From Legionellaceae bacterium (lineage in GTDB: Bacteria; Pseudomonadota; Gammaproteobacteria; UBA12402): 46,609 nucleotides of DNA. A program made the translations under genes and the position numbers. Below, one piece after another: positions 1 through 7,769 of the stretch (its first letter is position 1; every line of letters begins with the position of its first letter). A model generated the notes under the pieces. That model saw only the letters and a program-made list of their open reading frames with translations. It searched no databases and was not told the origin of the DNA. Where the stretch lies: positions 1 to 46,609 of the forward strand of contig PANR01000012.1 in assembly GCA_002707695.1 (NCBI GenBank), read 5' to 3'.

Positions 1-3000
1 GCTGCCATTGCAGCACCTCCTGCTAAGGGTGGTTCGCCTTCTGCTGGCGCAGCTGTTTCTTGAGCTTCTTCATCTGAGTTATCATCTCGTAGCGCGTTGA
101 TCGAAGCAAGCAGTGCAGCTCTTGCGTCGCCAGCAGGCGGCGCCGTGCTTTCTAACGCTGGCTTCGTAGCAGCGGGCGGCGGTGGTGGTGCAGCAGCAGC
201 CGCACCTTCATCTGTTTCTGCATCGTTATCCAAACCTGCAAATGCTGCTCCGAATCCAAGTGCATCTCTGCCCTCAGCAGCAATGGCTGCCTCAGCTTCT
301 GCGTCACCAGGCAATTCTGGAATAATGCCATACTGAGTTAAATAACCACGAAGCTGAGCATAATTATCATTGTTAAGGTCTAGATCATTCTGATGGCTGT
401 GTCCCCAGTAGGCTAAATCAATAGCCATGGCTAAGACTTTTGCAGCGGGACTTTGCCCAAACTCCTCATCGCCAACGTTGGCAGCTAACCATGGTTGAAG
501 TGCAGCTAAAAAGCTATCAGCAGTGGTTTGGTTAACAAGCGCGTCTTCATAATTTTCCGGCAAGACTGCTTGAATGAATGCCCATAGCTCATCGCCCTGG
601 CCTCTAATAAAATTGTCATATTCATCTAATGCATCATTCACCCTGATCGAATCAGAAAAGAAATCTCGCTTCAAGGCAGATGCAACCCACTCCTCTGGAT
701 TGACCGTTGGGTCAGGCTGTTTTTGTAGCGCGGCAAGTGCCATCCCTTCAAACAATCTTGCAGCAAGTTCAGCGTGTTCTTCCGCATGAAAACTATCGCT
801 GCTGTCAGTGGCATCATCAGCAGCTGGTCCGGCTGCCGCGACAGTTTGCATAGCGTCATCATCAGAGTCTGATTCCTCGTCATCGCCTGACTCATCTGAC
901 CAATAATCCTGGCCGTCTTCCTCGGCTGGGCTGTGTAATTTGGCGGTGGTGGTGATTGCTCGTTGACGAAATGCAGATTGTGCTGCTTCAATACGCGCTT
1001 TATTCCACTCAAGTGTGGCTGGCGCAAGACGCTCATTGATAAGCGTTTGTTTAAATTGAACAGCCAATGCTTCAAGTTTTTTAAACGCGGCCTGTTGCAC
1101 CAACGTGCCACCAAGCTGATCAACATGCTTGATATGAGCAACAAGAATTTCGGCGATAAACCACGCGTTAAAGAGAGAGGCCTTGTTTTCACCAAGCTGT
1201 GATAAGTGCTGAGCAAGTGCCGACATAGCAATAATCTGAAGGCTAAGCGGTAGCTCAGGGTTTAATCGTTCAGTTAGTTTTGGCAACACAATATTGGTTG
1301 TTCTTTCATGCAATGTGAATAATTGTTTGGAATTATTGAGCAATGCAGCGCGCATGAAGAGCCCTTGCTTGAGCGACAAATCCATTTTGTCATAGAGTCG
1401 TTTGAGCTCATGATTGCGTTGAGTGTCACTTAATGAGTCAGCTGCTAAATGAGGGTTATCAAGCAACATTAAGTGGCTGATGATAGCTTGCATTTCAGGG
1501 CTAAGCTCAGCGGCTGTTTCATTTTCAAAATCCTCGGGCACAAACTCAAGATCATGCAGCGGGAAAATAGCTTCACGTATCACCGCTTTTAACGCATTGA
1601 GCGTATCTTTCTCATTCGCTTTAGCATCAACATATTCTCTCGAGTGCGCGAAATCAACATCCTGACGATGATACTTCATCCAAGTGGATGCAAGGTCAGC
1701 TGCTTTGCGATACTCGATATATGACGTTTGCAATTCATCGACTTTATCTCCGAGACCGGTAGCTGCAAAATCATACCCAGACTCGTTTTTAAACTGGTAT
1801 TCGCCGCTTGATTGAAGCGCTTCGTTATCAAAATCTTTTGCCAGCTCACCGACGATCTCTTCTACAGCTTGCTCTGCATCATCGTCTGGCGGGAAACCCA
1901 TCGTGGTATTGGCTAGTAATGGAAGAGCAGTTTTTGAAAGATGAGCAACATTGTCATCAAGCGATTGAGACAAGGTTGGTGATTCGTTGACATAGGTTTC
2001 AGATAGCCTCAGTTCACTGTCGACCATTTCACGCACGGGCTCTTCAATTTTGTCGCGCAGGGCATCTTCAGCCCGAACAGCAGTAGTAGCTTCTTCTGTT
2101 GCCTTTTTATAAGTTAATTCTTGAAGTTTTATTTGCTCAGCATTTTCTGTTAAGTGCGCTTGGTAAGCACCATCATCTTCAAATTGATCAGGCGATCTGT
2201 TCAGTGCTGACAATAATTGTCTGGCTTCTGATTGCGCGGCTAATGCTTTGGCGGCATTCGCTTTTGCTGTATTTAATTCGGGCAAATTCGCGCGAATAAC
2301 ATCGCAGGTTTCAACGGAAAACGTTCCTTCAATTTCAGTGCCATCTTCTTTTTGCTGCATTTGGGTAATATAACGCTGTACCTCGCGCTCTCTATGTTCG
2401 GCAAAACTTTTTGTGTTTCGATTGAGTTTGATATGTGCCAAATCAGCTAACAGTTCAAGCGCAATGATATCTTCACGCATGCTTGGCATATGGAGCGATT
2501 TATCAAGCGCTGTCATGATGAGTACGGCATCTGCCATGGTTTCCATCACGTTTGAGTTTTGAGTGGTCAATACCAGGCGTGTGAGTGGCCCCATCACATC
2601 AGCGGCATTGAGTTTGTCAACATTTTCTAGAAAAATGTTAAGCATTGCACGGCGCCAGAATAAGCGATCAGGGAATTTATCTGCCTCGAGCGAGTTAATC
2701 CTTGCCGCCAACGTTTCAGCAAGCCCGATAAATTTAGCCCGTGCATTACCGCGGTGAAATAAAAAGTTTTTCAGATAACCATCTAATTTTTCAGCATCCG
2801 AAAATCTTACGCGTTGCAATGCCTCATTTGTATGGGTGAAAATCAATTGTTGTGTTGGATCAGCAGTACCAGCATCCATGGGGATTGGGTTGCCCGCGAG
2901 TATTTTATTAACAGTCTCAGCGTGAGCGGCAAACCCAGCCGCCATTGCTTCGCGTGCGGTGGAGAGCGTTGTGGCAAAGTGACCAGACAAACTTCTTTGA

Positions 3001-5348
3001 ATAGTTTCACCCTTCAAAATTTCATGGGTCGGTTTTGTAGGATGAAATGTGGTTGTCGTTTTTTTGCCACCAAAGCGTGATGAGGTTGTTGTTTCTGTTG
3101 TAAGTTTTAATCCCTTAAGCGCAGCATTGATAGCGGCTTCAATGGATTTTTTAGCCTGTTCGTAGAGTTTATATTGCGATGTTCCTTTTCTTGTGACGTT
3201 AAATGTGGCTTTAATCTGTTCGCCCACAGCGCGTCGAATATTTTTGGCAAACTCAGCGGGTTTTTTAGGGTTAAAGTCCGCATCAATTAACGCTCGGCGT
3301 ATAGCGTTAATCACAGACGCTCTTGTGCTATGCTCACCCAGCGCATTTTCGATGCTCGTTTTTGCGCGAACAATAATCATATCGGCTCTTGCGTTTTTGA
3401 GCAGTTCATCGAGAGGTTGTGTTATTTTGTCTGTGAGCGTTGGAAGTAAGTTGGTTTGAACAAAATGTTCAGCCAATTTTTGAACTCTTTCTTGATCTGC
3501 CGCTTCTGCTTGTGCGAGTGATTCAAACATCTCATAAGTGCCAGATGCATGACATATCTCAGTAAGCGTGCTGCGCAGCTTGTCGCGCAATCTATTTTCA
3601 AACAAATCGATTTCTTTTTTAAATTCACCATCTGTTGTTTTGACAGATGACTCGGTTTCACTCAGAGCAACCGCAGTGGCTCCATGATAAGGTACGGTAG
3701 CATTTATTCTAATGGTGTTAACGAGTTGGTCTAGATTCTTCTCAGCTAGCGTTAATCCGATAAGCGATAGAGTGCGCGCGGTCTTTTGTTTGGCCGCGTT
3801 TAATTGCGCTAATCTTTCTGTGCTGGTTAAGTGTGAAACGAGTAGACCACAGTAGCTTTCACCAGCTTGAACAGAGATGGCTTGTAATTGTTGAGGAGAT
3901 GCGGGCACTTTTGTTTTCATTGTTTTTTCACGCGGCCTCAATCGTTTATCAGGCGATTCAGCACGGTCAGCTGACTGACTTAATTGTTTAAGGAATTTTT
4001 GTGATAGATGTGCGTGAGTCTCGTCGTGTGTTAAAGCAATGAGGCGTTGCACATGTGTTACCATAGCGGGGCGAATTAATAAGTCTTCATTCTTTTCAGC
4101 AATGATCCCAAAAACAATGCTTGCCCAATGGTTGGAGAGCTTTTTAAACCGTCCAATGTTGTCGCGGTATGTGGCTGCCCATTGCTTGACAGTTTCTTCT
4201 AAGTTAATGACCAGCGAAGCGAAATGGTTTAGGCGTTCATCAACACTTTTCGCTTTTTCAAAAAATTGTCGACTTAATCCATGAGCAATTCTTTGTTGTT
4301 CTTTGCCTGCATTTTTTGCGGCCGATTGTGCTCGCGCACGCGCTGTGTGCTCAACCAGCGCATCATTACCACCTTTAGCTGCTCCTTCAGTGAGCATTGC
4401 CTCTTGATCAGTTAGCGGATTGTCTAACATAGCAAGTTGCAAGCTTGCTGCAGGTGATCCGTGCTTGGTAAGAATAGTATGGGCAATTTCGTAAATTTCG
4501 TCGAGCCGCTGGTTGCTGGCGACATGTGTTTCATCGAGCTTATGCTCCGCTATCATTTGGCAGGCTGATGAAATTAAGCTAATGCCTTCATTTGCTTTGT
4601 TTTGGTCGGCAATCATGCTTGTGCCAACTTCGACTTTTGCAATCAAATGTCCATTAATGGCGGCAGTGTGACGGAAGAAATCACCAATTTGTTTAAAGGC
4701 CTGAATGCGGTCTGCGGTATGATGTTTGCTTTTTGATTCTGCCAATGTTTGAGTGTAGGTCTGCCAAACGCTCCCGAGCATCGCTTTGATGTTTTCGTGA
4801 AGCGGATAATCGGTGTGAGTGAGTCGATCAATCAGAGTTTGCAGATAGGTTTTTCGCTTGCCCGTTTTTGATTTTTTACCTTCTTTCATTTTTGCAAATG
4901 CTTCGGCGTGTTGCGAAAATAATAAGCCCAATTGATATAAAGCATACTGAGGTAGTCTGATAGCTTTAGCGTTTTGACTTTGCGCTTTTTCGCTAGCCAG
5001 CAAGCAATCAGCAGTTGCTTGAAGCCTTGCAGACTCTTTTAATTTTTGCTCTTGAAAATCTTGTTGCAACAATAATCCATTGAAAAACGCTTTTTTCCAT
5101 TCAGGTTGTCCTTGTATCATTTCTGCTATTTTCGCTTTTGAGTCTGCGTTATCATCACTGGCCTTGTTAATTGCGCGCATATTGAATCGGTCGGCATCAA
5201 ATCCAAATTCTTTTTTTCTATCTGAGACGAGGTAGCCCATAGCGGCAAATAGCGGTGTGCTTAAGCTGGGGTTAAATGCGGCAGGATCAAGCCCAATGAG
5301 TGCTTGGCCAATCGCTTGAACTTCTGCAAGTGTGTTTAATTTCGTCAT
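1..5348 (-). CDS. Very large unrecognised protein, candidate effector (3'-truncated by window edge)
   Basis: The frame is open from ATG at 5348 through position 1 (1782 codons, no stop), so the C-terminus lies outside the window. GAGGAG at 5357-5362 sits 8 nt before the ATG and fixes the start. I recognise no enzymatic family. The protein has no signal peptide or membrane segments and is mostly helical and polar, rich in Ala, Gln, Glu and Lys. Visible landmarks: a Thr-rich loop near residue 756; a Ser/Asp/Glu patch around residues 1475-1497 resembling eukaryotic casein-kinase-2 sites; an Ala-Pro tract with five consecutive prolines near 1722; and a WH2-like helix at 1741-1754 (R1743, L1746, L1747, I1750). 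Size, lack of relatives and eukaryote-like low-complexity tail suggest a secreted effector. That is inference. Coding is sure, function is not. Confidence 0.85.
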   Translation of the reverse strand, partial: MTKLNTLAEVQAIGQALIGLDPAAFNPSLSTPLFAAMGYLVSDRKKEFGFDADRFNMRAINKASDDNADSKAKIAEMIQGQPEWKKAFFNGLLLQQDFQEQKLKESARLQATADCLLASEKAQSQNAKAIRLPQYALYQLGLLFSQHAEAFAKMKEGKKSKTGKRKTYLQTLIDRLTHTDYPLHENIKAMLGSVWQTYTQTLAESKSKHHTADRIQAFKQIGDFFRHTAAINGHLIAKVEVGTSMIADQNKANEGISLISSACQMIAEHKLDETHVASNQRLDEIYEIAHTILTKHGSPAASLQLAMLDNPLTDQEAMLTEGAAKGGNDALVEHTARARAQSAAKNAGKEQQRIAHGLSRQFFEKAKSVDERLNHFASLVINLEETVKQWAATYRDNIGRFKKLSNHWASIVFGIIAEKNEDLLIRPAMVTHVQRLIALTHDETHAHLSQKFLKQLSQSADRAESPDKRLRPREKTMKTKVPASPQQLQAISVQAGESYCGLLVSHLTSTERLAQLNAAKQKTARTLSLIGLTLAEKNLDQLVNTIRINATVPYHGATAVALSETESSVKTTDGEFKKEIDLFENRLRDKLRSTLTEICHASGTYEMFESLAQAEAADQERVQKLAEHFVQTNLLPTLTDKITQPLDELLKNARADMIIVRAKTSIENALGEHSTRASVINAIRRALIDADFNPKKPAEFAKNIRRAVGEQIKATFNVTRKGTSQYKLYEQAKKSIEAAINAALKGLKLTTETTTSSRFGGKKTTTTFHPTKPTHEILKGETIQRSLSGHFATTLSTAREAMAAGFAAHAETVNKILAGNPIPMDAGTADPTQQLIFTHTNEALQRVRFSDAEKLDGYLKNFLFHRGNARAKFIGLAETLAARINSLEADKFPDRLFWRRAMLNIFLENVDKLNAADVMGPLTRLVLTTQNSNVMETMADAVLIMTALDKSLHMPSMREDIIALELLADLAHIKLNRNTKSFAEHREREVQRYITQMQQKEDGTEIEGTFSVETCDVIRANLPELNTAKANAAKALAAQSEARQLLSALNRSPDQFEDDGAYQAHLTENAEQIKLQELTYKKATEEATTAVRAEDALRDKIEEPVREMVDSELRLSETYVNESPTLSQSLDDNVAHLSKTALPLLANTTMGFPPDDDAEQAVEEIVGELAKDFDNEALQSSGEYQFKNESGYDFAATGLGDKVDELQTSYIEYRKAADLASTWMKYHRQDVDFAHSREYVDAKANEKDTLNALKAVIREAIFPLHDLEFVPEDFENETAAELSPEMQAIISHLMLLDNPHLAADSLSDTQRNHELKRLYDKMDLSLKQGLFMRAALLNNSKQLFTLHERTTNIVLPKLTERLNPELPLSLQIIAMSALAQHLSQLGENKASLFNAWFIAEILVAHIKHVDQLGGTLVQQAAFKKLEALAVQFKQTLINERLAPATLEWNKARIEAAQSAFRQRAITTTAKLHSPAEEDGQDYWSDESGDDEESDSDDDAMQTVAAAGPAADDATDSSDSFHAEEHAELAARLFEGMALAALQKQPDPTVNPEEWVASALKRDFFSDSIRVNDALDEYDNFIRGQGDELWAFIQAVLPENYEDALVNQTTADSFLAALQPWLAANVGDEEFGQSPAAKVLAMAIDLAYWGHSHQNDLDLNNDNYAQLRGYLTQYGIIPELPGDAEAEAAIAAEGRDALGFGAAFAGLDNDAETDEGAAAAAPPPPPAATKPALESTAPPAGDARAALLASINALRDDNSDEEAQETAAPAEGEPPLAGGAAMA
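66..192 (-). other. Poly-proline stretch followed by WH2-like half motif
   Basis: Within the giant frame, five consecutive prolines (near residue 1722) are followed about 15 residues later by DARAALLASINALRDD (residues 1741-1756). The R-x-x-L-L-x-x-I pattern is the actin-binding amphipathic helix of WH2 domains. The second half of the WH2 consensus (G-x-x-L-K-K-V) is not present; an acidic stretch follows instead. Proline run plus WH2 is the arrangement of actin nucleators (WASP/WAVE, Rickettsia Sca2, Vibrio VopF/L). Actin binding is inference. Confidence 0.45.
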
Positions 5349-5530
5349 GGTAGTGTCTCCTCGTCGTTATGCGTGGCGTGAAAGATTAAATTCAACAAGT
5401 CATGGGTGAGAAATATTTGTTCGCCTCTCAAGCAAGATTTATAAATATACTCCGGCGGATTCTAAACTGATCACTTTTTTAAGCAAGTGCAGCAAATAAA
5501 AAATATGCTGAAAATGTTGTAGGCACAGGC

Positions 5531-5944
5531 CTAAGGCGTATTCCACAGACAAGCTTCAGGTTTTATGATTGTCATGTGCTTCGCGGCTGTTTTTGCTGCG
5601 CAACGCCAAACGGTGTTGTCGATGATGTGTTGCCAATTGCCTTTCCCAGGCTGAAAATTTGGCACATGCTGTTTGATGACGTATGTATTGGCCTGTACGC
5701 CAGTGCCTGCTTTGATGTAGGTGCAGCGGACATTTTTTGTGCTAGATAAGTAAAAAACGTGCGTCAGTCCAGTGATGGCAAATGTGTGCTTACCGGTGTC
5801 GCCGGCTAGTGGTGACAAGGGAAGCTGTTGCCAGCCTGCTGGCGTTTGCCATTGGTTGTTGTTTAACACGTCATGAATGCTTGGGCATTGCGCGGCAATG
5901 ACTGGTGTGCTGAGCAGTGCGGTGAGCAGGATGTATGGTTTCAT
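5531..5944 (-). CDS. Small secreted protein, possibly DUF3757-like
   Basis: 137 aa. The start at 5944 is chosen over upstream ATGs because an AGGA ribosome site lies 9 nt before it and the product then begins with a clean signal peptide (Lys-Pro, hydrophobic stretch, cleavage after VIAA). The mature part is about 119 aa with four cysteines that could pair, many Trp/Thr residues and no catalytic motif I recognise. It resembles the small exported DUF3757-type proteins of Legionellales, but the assignment is tentative. It stands alone: the giant gene starts 180 nt downstream on the same strand, and a repeat-rich spacer lies upstream. Probably periplasmic or secreted. Confidence 0.75.
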   Translation of the reverse strand: MKPYILLTALLSTPVIAAQCPSIHDVLNNNQWQTPAGWQQLPLSPLAGDTGKHTFAITGLTHVFYLSSTKNVRCTYIKAGTGVQANTYVIKQHVPNFQPGKGNWQHIIDNTVWRCAAKTAAKHMTIIKPEACLWNTP

Positions 5945-6140
5945 TGGTGGTTTCCTAATTTGTAAAAGTTCTTTTCGCTTGATTGAGTTTTTACTAAACG
6001 ACTGGATCCCTTTCGGCGCTGCGCATTCCATGCTTCGCTTGAAAGCCTGCCCTCGACTCCTGTCTCGGGCGTTCAGCGGGAAAAAGCTCGCGCTTTTTCA
6101 ACCTCCGCTTCACCCTACGCGGGGATGACAACAGTAGAAT

Positions 6141-6170
6141 TGTCATTCCCGTGCAAACGGGAATCCAGTT
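6141..6170. repeat. Dispersed palindromic repeat unit (TGTCATTCCC type)
   Basis: TGTCATTCCCGTGC followed by AAACGGGAATCCAGTT. The arms ATTCCCGT and ACGGGAAT pair around a short loop. It is the same element family as units at 6224, 6264, 40790 and 40835. Confidence 0.75.
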
Positions 6171-6223
6171 CAAAATGGCCATTCTCGGATCTCTGGCCAA
6201 ATTGGGGGTGATAACTTTATCGC

Positions 6224-6253
6224 TGTCATCCCCGCGTAAATGGGACCCCAGTT
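6224..6253. repeat. Dispersed palindromic repeat unit (TGTCATCCCC type)
   Basis: TGTCATCCCCGCGTAAATGG then GACCCCAGTT. A degenerate copy in which the right arm has lost part of its complementarity. Confidence 0.7.
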
Positions 6254-6263
6254 CAACTTCTGC

Positions 6264-6292
6264 TGTCATCCCCGCGGAGGCGGGGATCCAGT
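6264..6292. repeat. Dispersed palindromic repeat unit (TGTCATCCCC type)
   Basis: TGTCATCCCCGCGGAGG then CGGGGATCCAGT. This is the best-formed copy: ATCCCCGC pairs with GCGGGGAT. It lies 10 nt from the previous unit in the same orientation. Confidence 0.75.
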
Positions 6293-6328
6293 CTTCAATT
6301 AAATGATCAAACTTCTGACGAAAGCTTT

Positions 6329-7765
6329 TTATTTAAAACTCCTTGGCGTTTGCTCTGTCGTTAACGTAAATAATTCAGATTCTAATACACGATTCATGAC
6401 AATATCAATCATCGTGGTTTGATTCGGTTTGATAAATTCACGTAAGTAATTTTGGTTTGCCATTAAATCCGCCGGTTGGTAGTGCACCAAGCCGTTGTCG
6501 GGCTGTGCAATCACATTAAGCCCAAACATTTGCATGCTATGCAGTTCTGGGCGAATGGCTTTGTCGTGATAAACGATGGCAGGGCAGCCATTCATCACAT
6601 CGTAATTGACATAGTAAGTCAGCGCGCCATTTTGTTTAGCATTTTTTTGTCGATCAATAAAAAAACCAGGCGCTAGCGCGCTGGGCGAATGATCTTTGGC
6701 GGTAAGACGAATGGCATAATCATTAATGATATGACCGTAATTGTCACGTAATCGAAACATGATCATTGAGTCTTGATCTTGAATCATGTAACGGTCAGGA
6801 AAGGTTTTGCTCTCAATCACGTTGACGCGCTCAAGTTGCTGTATCGTTTCATTCTGTGCGTTAAATAAATTAACAATTTTTTCGTAGCTTTGCGCATCTT
6901 TAACAATCATGCAGGCTAAAATTAAATTAACAGTGGGGTGATTGTCATGTGTTTTTTTAATGCTGCGTAAAATCCCGTGTTCAGCACCACTATGCGAAAC
7001 CCCAGGTACAATCGCAAACGCTGTCGCAGGTGATGTCTGATGTTGTTTGACGGTGAGCTGTTGGTTGGCTTTATCTTGTGCTAAACAAATGTATTGTGAA
7101 TTTAAGTTAGCACTCGCTAAACGAATGACGCCGTCAGATCCGGTTTCAGCGGTATAGTGATTGACATGATCATAAAGTTTGTGATCAATGGTCTGTCCGC
7201 TTAATACAAATTGAAACACAGGGTCGTTTTGTTTGGCAGGGTCTGTCGTGCTGCAAATCCAATCGTGATTAAGTTGCCAACTGCTTTCACTACCAAGTTC
7301 CAACCAGTCAAGCACACCTGTGCCTGGTTCAACACCATTAAACCAACTGGCAATACGCCCTAAACGTGATTTGCCGAGTTGCGCAAGGGCAGAACCAAAA
7401 TTAGCAGGCGCTAGCATAATTAAGTGGCTCATTGGACAAGCACGTTCTTGTTTAGCATAAAGCGTTTGCCACCAATAACGAAGGACTGGTCCGCCGGTTG
7501 AATGTGTAATGGCAATAAATTTTTTGCCTTCGTTGAGCAAGGTTGGAAGCTCGCGATGCAGCGCAGCTTCAAAAGCATGAGCGAGATCGGGTAGCAACAC
7601 GCTGTCATTAAAGCTGATGTATTTGCTCAAATAAATGTGACGAACGTCAACTTCAGGCGCATTACCAAGTTTGGCTTCAGTTTCGAGTCGTGCAGGCAGC
7701 TCACCATAGGTGTCGGTGTTAGTAACGCTCCAGCCGTGGACTAAAATGATCGTTTGTTTTTCCAT
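6329..7765 (-). CDS. Alpha/beta hydrolase, lipase/acyltransferase-like
   Basis: 478 aa. The ATG at 7765 follows the polA stop by 4 nt, so the two genes are probably co-transcribed; the longer frame would start inside polA. The N-terminus has the beta-strand and oxyanion motif IILVHGW. The nucleophile elbow is THSTGG with Ser89, as in PGAP1/LCAT-type lipases although the usual first Gly is Thr. A later GSDGVIRLASANLN segment (likely acid residue) and SHSGAEHGIL (likely His) complete a plausible triad. The last ~180 residues form an extra domain I do not recognise. No signal peptide is visible, so it acts in the cytoplasm or leaves by a dedicated secretion system. Substrate unknown; a lipid ester is likely. 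Confidence 0.8.
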   Translation of the reverse strand: MEKQTIILVHGWSVTNTDTYGELPARLETEAKLGNAPEVDVRHIYLSKYISFNDSVLLPDLAHAFEAALHRELPTLLNEGKKFIAITHSTGGPVLRYWWQTLYAKQERACPMSHLIMLAPANFGSALAQLGKSRLGRIASWFNGVEPGTGVLDWLELGSESSWQLNHDWICSTTDPAKQNDPVFQFVLSGQTIDHKLYDHVNHYTAETGSDGVIRLASANLNSQYICLAQDKANQQLTVKQHQTSPATAFAIVPGVSHSGAEHGILRSIKKTHDNHPTVNLILACMIVKDAQSYEKIVNLFNAQNETIQQLERVNVIESKTFPDRYMIQDQDSMIMFRLRDNYGHIINDYAIRLTAKDHSPSALAPGFFIDRQKNAKQNGALTYYVNYDVMNGCPAIVYHDKAIRPELHSMQMFGLNVIAQPDNGLVHYQPADLMANQNYLREFIKPNQTTMIDIVMNRVLESELFTLTTEQTPRSFK

Positions 7766-7769
7766 AAGC

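Larger units (their letters stand above)
5945..6328. other. Intergenic region filled with palindromic repeat units
   Basis: 384 bases with no convincing gene. An ORF can be read through it on the minus strand (5994-6269), but its sequence is the repeat itself. It holds three dispersed-palindrome units (listed separately) plus an inverted, degenerate unit running from about 6000 (ctggatccc) to about 6131 (gcggggatgaca). Confidence 0.7.

Noticed and set aside
671-1231. 186-aa ORF inside the giant gene region
   Set aside because: Same strand but a different frame from the continuous 1782-codon frame; a shadow ORF with atypical composition.
5994-6269. 91-aa ORF on the minus strand
   Set aside because: Its codons are palindromic-repeat sequence and it has no ribosome site or recognisable protein.
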